Shown here one piece after another: positions 9,054-16,989 of a stretch of 64,000 nucleotides of DNA. The notes below the pieces were generated by a model, which was not told the DNA's origin, did no database searches, and saw nothing but the letters and a program-made list of their open reading frames with translations. A program made the position numbers and the translations under genes. Within the stretch, counting starts at the first letter, position 1; each line of letters opens with the position of its first letter. The stretch is taken from assembly GCA_039817825.1 (NCBI GenBank), contig JBCBVA010000002.1, forward strand, positions 1 to 64,000. The letters run 5' to 3'. This DNA comes from PCC-7336 sp039817825. Its GTDB lineage: Bacteria; Cyanobacteriota; Cyanobacteriia; Thermostichales; PCC-7336.

Positions 9054-9989
9054 GTGAAACAGTTATCTAAGCTGAATACAGCAACAACGGTGTTCGGACT
9101 CAGTGTTGATGTCATTGTCATTCTGAGTATCACTGTCTTTTCGCTGACCGCATTATCTGCCCATGCGCAAACCCCATCTGCTGAGGTAGAAGAAGCTGCG
9201 CGATCGCCCGAACAAGATTCTCGCGATACAAACGAGATAGACAATTCTGAACCTGCCGAAAAACAACCATCCCCAAACCAGACTGTTCAACTAGGTTTGC
9301 TTCCCTTTGTTCCCCCACCCGAAGAACCCGCACCACAAAACACATTGGGGGGAGGTCGGCGCAACGGTCAGTGCCGTGACTCCGCCGAGCTTTCTAGAAG
9401 CACCACAGCCCACCCACAACTAGCGACGCTAACTCCTCCCCCTCAGATCGTTGGTCTGACTGAGCGGGAAAAACCGACGGTCTGGCTCTATCAACCCATT
9501 TCTTCCGTTCGCCAAATTATTCTCAGCGTAAGAGAGGAAGACAGCCAGCAGTTCCATTCGCAAACAACAATCGATGTGCCCCGAAATAACCAGTGGGTTC
9601 CCCTTCAGTTGCCTGAAGACGCCCCTCCACTGGAATCCGAAACGAATTATGTATGGGCAGCGATCGTGCTCTGTGGAAACGCCCCAAGTCCTAACGACCC
9701 TGCCCTCTCCACCCGCGTCCGCCGAGTGAACTCTCCTGCCAGCCTCTCTGCCAGTACCACTGCAACCGCTCCACTAGCTGTGGCCGAACAGTATGCCCGT
9801 CAAGGGCAGTGGTACGACGCGGTAGATGCATTTGTACAGGCCCAATTATCTAACGCCCACTCAAACGGCGAACATTTAACCGACAATGACGTGGCTGATG
9901 ACGATTTGAGCGAGACCTGGCAAGCTTTACTCGACTACGCCGAACTGAGCGCGATCGCTACTCCCTTTCCTAGCCCCACTGTCGAGTGA
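9054..9989 (+). CDS. DUF928 domain protein, exported
   Basis: The frame is open from 8697 inside the CHAT gene, but the real start is probably GTG at 9054. An AAGGAA box at 9042-9047 sits at good spacing, and the product then begins with a signal peptide (MKQLSKL, hydrophobic core VIVILSITVFSLTAL, cleavage after SAHAQ). That gives 311 residues. An acidic, low-complexity linker (about 35-95) leads into the DUF928 core. The core has GGGRRNGQCRD, an IVGLTEREKPTVWLYQP segment and a NYVWAAIVLCGN segment, with Cys residues likely to pair. DUF928 is a cyanobacteria-enriched family of unknown function that is usually found beside CHAT, CHASE2 and TPS genes. The 3' end overlaps the convergent AAA-CHASE2 gene by 63 bases. 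Its function cannot be stated beyond an envelope protein. Confidence 0.8.
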   Translation: MKQLSKLNTATTVFGLSVDVIVILSITVFSLTALSAHAQTPSAEVEEAARSPEQDSRDTNEIDNSEPAEKQPSPNQTVQLGLLPFVPPPEEPAPQNTLGGGRRNGQCRDSAELSRSTTAHPQLATLTPPPQIVGLTEREKPTVWLYQPISSVRQIILSVREEDSQQFHSQTTIDVPRNNQWVPLQLPEDAPPLESETNYVWAAIVLCGNAPSPNDPALSTRVRRVNSPASLSASTTATAPLAVAEQYARQGQWYDAVDAFVQAQLSNAHSNGEHLTDNDVADDDLSETWQALLDYAELSAIATPFPSPTVE

Positions 9990-12824
9990 GATTGGGCGCT
10001 CAATCCCTGACTTCAGGTGGCGTTTCACAAGCATCTGTCGAGCAGGGGGTTCAGACTGATGTAAGTATTCCAATGCAATCCGACCCACCAGCGGATCTTG
10101 CGCTTGGGCCTCCACAAGCCTCGCTAGCGTGCTCCGAAATTGTCGGTACTCCCTTTGCTGCTCTAATGTCACAGCGGTCACTCCTGCCGCCACTACACAG
10201 GCAAGCAGGGGGGGGACAAGCGGAATCCACCAGCCTAAGCCAAACCCCCAAGCGCATCCGACCACCAGCATAATCTCAGCCACCAGTACCGCCGCCGCGA
10301 GTCGCCGTAGCGATCGCACCAGGTAGACAAGAGCACTGCCTACCACCGCCCACGCCACAATCCAGACAATCTCTAGTGAACTAGGCCACACGCGAATTAA
10401 CGACCGACCATCAAGGGCTGCGCCGAGGATTTGACTGACCGTATTGGCATGAATGACCACACCGGGAGAAATTTTGGGAAAGCCAAACCAGCGATCGCTG
10501 TAGGGAGTCAGAAACCAATCGCTGGCACTTTGAGCTGTCAAGCCAATTAGAACCACGCGATCGCGCACTCGCTCGTCGGGAATATTCCCCTGCAACACCT
10601 CTCGCAGCGGTATCGTATCGAAATCTGCCGTGCTGCCGCGATAGTTGAGCAGCACCTGAAAACCGCCTGCATCCGCCCGTACGTATCCCCCATCATTCGG
10701 TTCAAACCGCTCGAATATCTGACGCCCAACCCGCAAGCGTCCGGCATCCCCCTCTACAGGAGCCACGCCGATCTCCTCGTCTTGCAAATAGTTCAGGGCC
10801 AGACGTACCGCAAAGCTCTGCCGAATATCCCCCTCCCCAAGCTGAACGGACAGTAGCGCCCGCCTGACGGTGCCGTCGCTATCCAACACCACATCTGAAA
10901 ATCCCACCTGTCCGCGACGTTCTAACTCGGGAGCCGCCGGCAAGCGATCGCCAATTGCCCGCTCGATTCCCACCAATTGCGGGGTGGTACGAAATACCTC
11001 CACCAGTTGCTCGTGGCCTGGGTTCACGGGGAGGTTGCGATGAAAATCGAGGCCGATGGCTCTAGGATTGTGCTCGCTGATGGCAGAGACAGCCTCGGCT
11101 AAGACTGCATCCGGTAGCGGCCAGCGACCAACAAATTCAATATCTTGTTCGTCAACCGTCACAATCGCAATGCGTGGATCAGGGGGCTCCATTGCCCGCC
11201 AGCGAACCATTAAATCCATCGCATTCCATTCCCATCCTTGCAGGAGGCCGATTGTGCGCAGTAGCACGATCGGAATTGCGGTACCGATGGCGATCGCGAA
11301 CGTACCTACCCATTTCCGGGTCGGGCTACGACTGTCGGCCCGAGCCTGCTGGCGAGAATCGGCCAGTAGCTGACTAGCCCGTTCGAGGGCATCCAGATTG
11401 GCCAAGGTTTGCTGTTTGGCTAAATCTTGGCTGGCCGCTAGATAGCGATAGTCCTCATCGCTCAAACGGCGACTCGCCGACCATGCCAGAGCCGCGTCCA
11501 ACTCCGCTCCCCGTAGCAAAAACGTGCTGTCCCCTTGAGCGCGCAACCAGCGATCGAAGGCTGTCGCGTAGGGTCGCAGTTCCGCTAATTGTTGCTCTAC
11601 CCACGCTTCATCGAAGATGGTCCGATAAATCGGATTTTTGACGCGTAATTGCCCCTGCTCATCACTCACGATTCCCGATAGCAGCAGGTCGTAGTACGGT
11701 TGCTGACCATGTGCTTGCAGTGACTGGAGAGTGTCTTGGCTGGACTCCGAGCGCAGCACCTGCTTGTAGAGCCCCAATAACCGGCTGGCTGTGGTGGGAT
11801 TGCGGGTCAGGCGATCTCGAATGGTGCGGAGGTGTTCGGGAACGTCGCGGACTTCCCACCGATCGATCACGTGTGATGTGACAATGTCGGCAATCAATTG
11901 GCGATCCGAAATGGTTTCCCTTCCGGCTGGGAGGGACTCTGTCTCACTCTCTCCCCCTGCCACCAACTGACAGACCCGTTGAGTTAAAAATGGTTGTCCG
12001 CCCGTCCAATCCAAAATTGCTTGCAACGCATCGTCAGGGTTGCGGGTATACCCCTCCAGTCCGCGAGCGAGCGGTTGTGCGTCCTGTAATCGAAGTCCAG
12101 ATAGCGAGATGGACGTTCCAATATTGAAGGGGGTGGCCTGCCGATCGCCCATCAGTTCTGCAGGAGTTGCCGTGCCGATCAGGGCAAAGGTGAGATGGGT
12201 GTATTGGGACTTAAGGCTGCGTTGGTTGTAGTAGGAGCGTAGCGTGGCTAAAAAATCGTATACCGGAAACGGCAGGTGCAGCAGACTGTCTACTTCGTCC
12301 ACAAACACGACCAGCCGGATCGAAGTCTGTTGGCTCGAGGTCTGTTTGTTCGAGGTCTGTTTGTTCGAGGTCTGTTTGTTCGAGGTCTGTTGGCTCGTGG
12401 TCTTCGGCTCGGAGATTGTTGAATTGACCACCTCAAGTACGGTATCCAGTAGGCGATCGACTGCTAAACTCCACTTTTGAACGGGAGCCAAGTCTCCCCA
12501 TCCGCGCCAGATTCCTAGCAAGTCGAGCGAGCCCATCAGCCCCAAACTTCTCCACAGCTCGATCGCCATACCCTTATAAAACTGCTCGGGGGTCACCCCC
12601 TCCCCACAAATCCGAGACATATCAATTGTGGCGCAGCGAATTCCCTCCTGTTGCAACCGCGACATCACCTGCACCATCAGGCTGGATTTCCCCATCTGAC
12701 GGGCGTTTAACACCGAACAGAATTCTCCCGCCAGCAGGGCCTCATAGAGCTGACGATCGGCTGGCCGCTGGATGTAATACGGGTGCTGCGCATCGAGGCT
12801 ACCGCCAGCTTGATACGTTCTCAT
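9927..12824 (-). CDS. AAA-like ATPase fused to CHASE2 sensor, membrane protein
   Basis: The frame is open to 12899, but the conserved family start MRTYQAGGSLDAQHPYY falls at 12824, giving 965 residues. The N-terminal AAA-like domain (about 1-480) has a P-loop-like NARQMGKSSL and an acidic VVFVDEVDSLL strand. A transmembrane helix (about 505-525) leads to a CHASE2 extracytoplasmic sensor domain (about 530-800; DPRIAIVTVDEQDIEFVGRWPLPD and GLDFHRNLP are typical). Three more helices (about 811-890) and a short cytoplasmic tail follow. No kinase, cyclase or GGDEF output domain is present, so the AAA part is the probable output. An in-frame 15-bp repeat encodes (NKQTS)n inside the ATPase domain. 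The 3' end overlaps the DUF928 gene convergently. CHASE2 domains sense unknown periplasmic cues. The link to the secretion cassette is by neighbourhood. Confidence 0.85.
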   Translation of the reverse strand: MRTYQAGGSLDAQHPYYIQRPADRQLYEALLAGEFCSVLNARQMGKSSLMVQVMSRLQQEGIRCATIDMSRICGEGVTPEQFYKGMAIELWRSLGLMGSLDLLGIWRGWGDLAPVQKWSLAVDRLLDTVLEVVNSTISEPKTTSQQTSNKQTSNKQTSNKQTSSQQTSIRLVVFVDEVDSLLHLPFPVYDFLATLRSYYNQRSLKSQYTHLTFALIGTATPAELMGDRQATPFNIGTSISLSGLRLQDAQPLARGLEGYTRNPDDALQAILDWTGGQPFLTQRVCQLVAGGESETESLPAGRETISDRQLIADIVTSHVIDRWEVRDVPEHLRTIRDRLTRNPTTASRLLGLYKQVLRSESSQDTLQSLQAHGQQPYYDLLLSGIVSDEQGQLRVKNPIYRTIFDEAWVEQQLAELRPYATAFDRWLRAQGDSTFLLRGAELDAALAWSASRRLSDEDYRYLAASQDLAKQQTLANLDALERASQLLADSRQQARADSRSPTRKWVGTFAIAIGTAIPIVLLRTIGLLQGWEWNAMDLMVRWRAMEPPDPRIAIVTVDEQDIEFVGRWPLPDAVLAEAVSAISEHNPRAIGLDFHRNLPVNPGHEQLVEVFRTTPQLVGIERAIGDRLPAAPELERRGQVGFSDVVLDSDGTVRRALLSVQLGEGDIRQSFAVRLALNYLQDEEIGVAPVEGDAGRLRVGRQIFERFEPNDGGYVRADAGGFQVLLNYRGSTADFDTIPLREVLQGNIPDERVRDRVVLIGLTAQSASDWFLTPYSDRWFGFPKISPGVVIHANTVSQILGAALDGRSLIRVWPSSLEIVWIVAWAVVGSALVYLVRSLRRLAAAVLVAEIMLVVGCAWGFGLGWWIPLVPPLLACVVAAGVTAVTLEQQREYRQFRSTLARLVEAQAQDPLVGRIALEYLHQSEPPARQMLVKRHLKSGIERPISLDSGARKGSSDRAQFGVVE
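12322..12396 (-). repeat. 15-bp coding tandem repeat in the AAA-CHASE2 gene (5 copies)
   Basis: Five units of the form GAGGTCTGTTTGTTC (plus strand) follow head to tail, with a few substitutions in the outer copies. They encode a (N/S)-(K/Q)-Q-T-S pentapeptide run on the minus strand. The array interrupts the AAA domain just before the LVVFVDEVDSLL strand, so it forms a disordered loop. Perfect inner copies suggest recent slippage. Confidence 0.85.
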
Positions 12825-12858
12825 GGCCACTATCCCGCTGGGCGATTGTCGAGTCCGC

Positions 12859-12909
12859 TGTCCATTTAATGCGTTAACCCATTTAGTGCATGAACCCATT
12901 TAGTGCATT
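12859..12909. repeat. 17-bp direct repeats upstream of the AAA-CHASE2 start
   Basis: The unit AACCCATTTAGTGCATG occurs at 12876-12892 and again at 12893-12909 with one change at the end. A degenerate third copy (GTCCATTTAATGCGTT) is next to it at about 12860. On the minus strand this gives repeated TGCACTAAATGGGTT boxes 35-85 bases before the ATG at 12824. They could be operator iterons for the CHASE2 gene, or simple slippage products. Confidence 0.6.
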
Positions 12910-12939
12910 GTCGGTGTTCTGAATTCGAAAGCTGCGTTC

Positions 12940-13034
12940 TGGATCTGGACTTGTCGTTGCGATTCACGTTTGTCTTGGTGATTCAAGTCTGTATTCGTGA
13001 TTCAAGTCTGTATTCGTGACTCAACGCTGGCGCT
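12940..13034. repeat. 19-bp tandem repeats, non-coding
   Basis: The unit GTGATTCAAGTCTGTATTC is perfect at 12978-12996 and 12997-13015. A diverged copy lies before it (GCGATTCACGTTTGTCTTG, 12959-12977) and a partial one after it (GTGACTCAACGCTGG, from 13016). No coding frame runs through it. It lies beyond the 17-bp repeats, so two different iterated sequences are stacked in this promoter-side gap. Confidence 0.7.
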
Positions 13035-14008
13035 AGTCACTCACATCCACACGCACCGATCGGGCGTTTTGATTAAGTTTACTTCCCGAGCTCGGACACT
13101 TGCTCGATGCAGCACAGGGATATCTGCAAGTCCTCAATTGCGATTGCCAGCCACCTCAATTTTGCAATTGAGCAGACCTGAATTTACCTCAACTTCTACA
13201 TCGCCACCCTTGATACTCTGAGGCCATCGACAGGTTACAGCAGCGCTTGCCCCTCTGTCCGTCAGCGTTTGGCAACTCTCACTAGTCTTTTCGGACATCT
13301 CAATCGATTGTCCCAGTCGCAGCTCGACTTAGTGTCGAGCACGAACGGCTGTGCCATGACCACTGGCCTTCGTCAGTAGTCTCCGACCTCGCCTTCGACA
13401 TGTTCCAAGACAGACGTATTTTTTCTTCCAGAGCGACCGATGACACGAACATATTCAGTGCCCAGAACGCTAATCCATCTGATCGTTGGTGGCTTGCTAG
13501 CCATGACTCTGCTAGCACCTCAATCCCACGATCGCTCTAGAATACGACGCTCGGCCAACTTCAGCCGCTGTCAACAAGCGACCGTGCAACTGTCCTTTCC
13601 CTCCCAACTGTTGAAGTCGCTGCTATGCGGTAGACATGATTCACGCGCCCGCTATTTAGGCAGCCGCTAAGGTCTCATTCTTAGTCTTATACACGTAGCG
13701 ATCTGAGATCCTGATGGCCTGAGATCCCAGTGGCCTAAGTCTGACATCCCTCACCCCGTTTCCTACAGAGGAATGGAGAGTGAGAGGAGACCATCGATAG
13801 CGTTTTTCATCTCAGTCAGGACGCTCAGCTATAGGTGTAGACAGAGCTTGTCATAGCTGAAATGTCTGCAGTGATGTGCTCACTGCTCTATTCTCATTCC
13901 CTGCTGGCTAAATCGATCGGAACACTCCTCCTCGCTTCAGCTCATCCGTTGTGCGCCTGTTCGAACCATCCGTGACTGGTTGACCCGCACTCTCTGCAGG
14001 AGACATTC

Positions 14009-16867
14009 ATGTTTTATCGACTATCGGAATTGCTGGCCCACCGAATCCGGTGGGGGTTGGCGATCGCCTGGCTGTTACTCATTGCCTCGCTGTTCTTCGA
14101 CCCCATCTCATCCTGGCTGACACTCCCCGATCGCTCCTTCAGCCCGTTTCGGATTTTGCCGGACACCTGCATTCAAGTTCAAGGACACTGCCTGAAAGAC
14201 ACTCCCTATGCAATTGGAGCCCCAGTGTTTTGGGGGGCGATCGTGCCAGCCGCTATCTTCATCCTGCTGGTCTTCGGTCACGAACTGTGGCGGCGCATTT
14301 GTCCGCTCTCGTTCTTTTCCCAGCTTCCACGCGCCCTCAACTCTCAACGGCGCATTCGGACCGTCAACGCCAAGGGAAAAGTCCGCTACGAATTGGCCAA
14401 AGTGAAGTCGAATTCATGGTTGGCCCGCAATCACATTTACCTGCAGATGGGATTGTTCTATCTCGGACTGTGCTCGCGCATTTTGTTTGTGAATTCCAAT
14501 CGCACCGCTCTCGGATGGTTTTTGCTGGGCACCATTGGCTGCGCTATTGGGGTGGGCTACTACTACGGCGGTAAATCTTGGTGCAATTACTTTTGCCCCA
14601 TGTCTCCCATTCAGAAGATTTATGCAGAACCGGGGGGATTGTTCACTAGCAAAGCTCATTTTTCTGCGGGGACTGTGACTCAGTCCATGTGCCGCACCAT
14701 CGATAAGCAAGGGCAAGAGCGCAGCGCTTGTGTTGCCTGCCAAACCCCTTGCTTAGATATCGATTCGGAACGCAGCTATTGGGAAAGCATCAACGCCCCC
14801 AATCGCAAATCGCTTTACTACAGCTACTTCGGTTTGATGGTGGGATATTTCGGCTACTACTACCTCTATGCCGGAAATTGGGCCTACTACATGTCTGGTG
14901 TTTGGGCTCACCAAGACAATCAATTGGCGACACTATTCGATCCCGGTTTTTATCTGTTTCATGTTCCCGTTCCCATTCCCAAACTGGTTGCCGTTCCATT
15001 AACTCTAGGACTGTCGGCATTAGTTTCGATGGCCATCGGCCGCAAAATTGAAGTTTGGTATCGGGCCATCGGCGAGCGCATCAATCTACAGGACAACGAT
15101 ATCCGTCAGCACCATATCTTTACTCTCTACACCTATTGCTGCTTCAACATCTTTTTTATCTTCGGGGGTCGGGCGTTTGTCAGTCGCCTTCCCCTGCCCG
15201 TGGTGTATGTGTTCGAAGCGGCGATCGTTGCCCTCAGTACTGTGTGGCTGATTCGCACCATACGTCGCACCCCCAAGCGTTACGCTCGCGAGCGGATGGC
15301 GAGTCGCCTGCGCCAGCAACTCGCCAAACTCCGGTTAGATGCCGGCGTTCTTGGCGATCGCAAATCTCTCGATGACCTCAGCACTGACGAAGTGTACGTA
15401 CTGGCCAAAGTTCTACCCGAATTTACTCAAGAAAAGCGATTGGCCGCCTACAAAGGAATGCTGCGGGAGCTGCTGGCCGAGGGATATGTCGAGTCCAGTC
15501 GCAGTCAAGCCATGTTGGCTCAAATGCGCCGTCAGTTGGATATTCGCGATCGCGACCATCAAGCCGCACTGACTGAAGTGGGGCTTGACCATCTACCACT
15601 CACTTCATCCGGTGATTCGAAACGCAGGGATGCGCTGATGTCGGCAGTGGGGTATCGCCAAGCCATATCCAGAATTCGCCGCTTGCAGCATCAGCAACGT
15701 GGCAACAGCGATAGTGCATCTTTTGGCCCACCAGACATTCATACCTATGCCATAACTTCCACCGAACAGCAGCGACTGGAACACTGCCGTGAGTCAAAAG
15801 AAGGAGGCGTTAAACGCTCCGAAATTCTTCTCCAGCAGTTGGTCATGCTGTCCCAGCGCGATCGTATTCTCGATCAACCCGCATTACAGGTTCAATCCGA
15901 GGCCGTTGCACTCTTAAAAGCCGCTCTCGCGCGAAAAAAACGCCGCGTTGTCACGGCACTGCTCCGGCAAATAGCCACAATTCCCAGCCCGTCTATCCAA
16001 ACGATGGCACGAGCCCTAGCTGGTCTGGCGCCCACAGCATTGCAACAGGTGCTATCCGAACAACTGCCTCTGCTCAATCAGCAGCTTCCGCCCCACCTAC
16101 TATCGAGCCTGAGACGGTTTGCCAATGCCGCTCCCCCCCCTACCGAAGTTCTAGCATCTGAGTTGCCTCGCAGCGCGATCGCCAGAAGCCTGAAAGCATT
16201 TGGCCAAGACCTCGATCCGATCGCACAGGCAGTAGGGTTGTACGTGCTTGCCACCATCGATATTCGCAGCAGTCAACAGGTGGCTCAACGGCTTCAAGGC
16301 AGTTCTGCAACACTCAACCGGTTGGTGGCCGAAGCGATCGATACGCTGATGGAGCAGGACCCAGGCATAACGTCCGATCGAACCCCTACAGAGTTCTCTC
16401 ACCCTGAATTCTTAGCATCGACATGCCCAACCACCTTCCGCACGATTGAAAAACTCGTCTGTTTGAGTAATAGCGATTTCTTCAAAGGTATTCGCAGCGA
16501 AACGTCGATCGAACTCAGTTACCGCGCTCGCGTACTGACCTATGACCTCGGGGATGAAATTGTGGGCTTGGATGCCGATCGCCGCGAGTTGCTGTTGCTC
16601 ATGGAAGGAGGCGCCCGAATTGAAACGGTGGGAGAGACAGGAATAGTGGAGGTTCAAGACCTGGCATTTGGGACAGCGCTCGATGAGTTGGAAGTGGCCG
16701 GACATCCTACCCACCCTGGAAAAATCGAAGCCACTCGTCCGGGGACTCGCATCTTAGCGATTCCAGTCGATGAATTCGACGATCTTATGGATGCAGATTG
16801 GAGCTTTGCTCGCAAAGTTGCCGAGATGGAAAGCCACCGCCTCCACCAGCTTCTACGCTGCTCCTGA
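14009..16867 (+). CDS. Membrane polyferredoxin (NosR/CcoG-like) with cyclic-nucleotide-binding-like C-terminus
   Basis: A 952-residue membrane iron-sulfur protein. Hydrophobic helices occur at about 13-33, 72-92, 143-162, 166-186, 270-290, 322-342, 373-390 and 396-415. Cysteine motifs of the 4Fe-4S_5 type are seen: RRICPL (C98), SWCNYFCP (C192, C196), C228, and SACVACQTPC (C241, C244, C248). This matches the loop pattern of NosR/NapH/CcoG electron-transfer proteins. A helical, repeat-like middle (about 430-790) follows. A C-terminal beta-rich domain (about 820-940) then resembles a cNMP-binding fold (DLGDEIVGLDADRRELLLLMEGGA..., then GTRILAIPVDEFDDLM), though the classic phosphate-binding RxA motif is not clear. 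An ATG with AGGAGA upstream (about 13998-14003) supports the start. A haloperoxidase gene follows after 122 bases. The electron donor and acceptor are unknown. Confidence 0.78.
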   Translation: MFYRLSELLAHRIRWGLAIAWLLLIASLFFDPISSWLTLPDRSFSPFRILPDTCIQVQGHCLKDTPYAIGAPVFWGAIVPAAIFILLVFGHELWRRICPLSFFSQLPRALNSQRRIRTVNAKGKVRYELAKVKSNSWLARNHIYLQMGLFYLGLCSRILFVNSNRTALGWFLLGTIGCAIGVGYYYGGKSWCNYFCPMSPIQKIYAEPGGLFTSKAHFSAGTVTQSMCRTIDKQGQERSACVACQTPCLDIDSERSYWESINAPNRKSLYYSYFGLMVGYFGYYYLYAGNWAYYMSGVWAHQDNQLATLFDPGFYLFHVPVPIPKLVAVPLTLGLSALVSMAIGRKIEVWYRAIGERINLQDNDIRQHHIFTLYTYCCFNIFFIFGGRAFVSRLPLPVVYVFEAAIVALSTVWLIRTIRRTPKRYARERMASRLRQQLAKLRLDAGVLGDRKSLDDLSTDEVYVLAKVLPEFTQEKRLAAYKGMLRELLAEGYVESSRSQAMLAQMRRQLDIRDRDHQAALTEVGLDHLPLTSSGDSKRRDALMSAVGYRQAISRIRRLQHQQRGNSDSASFGPPDIHTYAITSTEQQRLEHCRESKEGGVKRSEILLQQLVMLSQRDRILDQPALQVQSEAVALLKAALARKKRRVVTALLRQIATIPSPSIQTMARALAGLAPTALQQVLSEQLPLLNQQLPPHLLSSLRRFANAAPPPTEVLASELPRSAIARSLKAFGQDLDPIAQAVGLYVLATIDIRSSQQVAQRLQGSSATLNRLVAEAIDTLMEQDPGITSDRTPTEFSHPEFLASTCPTTFRTIEKLVCLSNSDFFKGIRSETSIELSYRARVLTYDLGDEIVGLDADRRELLLLMEGGARIETVGETGIVEVQDLAFGTALDELEVAGHPTHPGKIEATRPGTRILAIPVDEFDDLMDADWSFARKVAEMESHRLHQLLRCS

Positions 16868-16989
16868 GTTTGGGGATGGTGACCGGAAACTCGGTCCCAC
16901 ACAGCCCACACCCCAGTTTTCGGGTTTCTAGTTTTGGGGCTTCTCGTTTTTCTCCTCAAGACACGACACGAACAGAGGACATTCAAATC

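Larger units (their letters stand above)
12825..14008. other. 1.2-kb gap with iterated repeats, no supported gene
   Basis: No ORF here has convincing coding character. One frame, 13440-13670 (+), encodes 76 residues with a hydrophobic segment but has no Shine-Dalgarno, and its second half looks random. The gap holds two sets of tandem repeats (listed separately). It also holds a perfect 7-bp hairpin with a TTAGT loop at 13322-13340 (GCTCGAC/GTCGAGC) and a decayed CCCTCACCCC...GTGAGAGG inverted stretch near 13748-13785. It separates the divergent starts of the CHASE2 gene (12824) and the polyferredoxin gene (14009), so promoters for both are expected here. Confidence 0.4.

Noticed and set aside
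12322..13034. Repeat clusters that could suggest a CRISPR array
   Set aside because: Units are 15, 17 and 19 bases directly abutting, with no spacers, and no cas gene is nearby.
13440..13670. 76-residue frame with a hydrophobic segment in the 12.8-14.0 kb gap
   Set aside because: No Shine-Dalgarno, no recognisable product, and the C-terminal half is Arg/Ser-rich as in translated non-coding DNA.
13748..13785. Possible third copy of the dispersed CCCTCA/GGGAG repeat
   Set aside because: Only a short inverted stretch resembles it, and the diagnostic ends (CTGAGTTC and GTCGAACTGACGTT) are absent.
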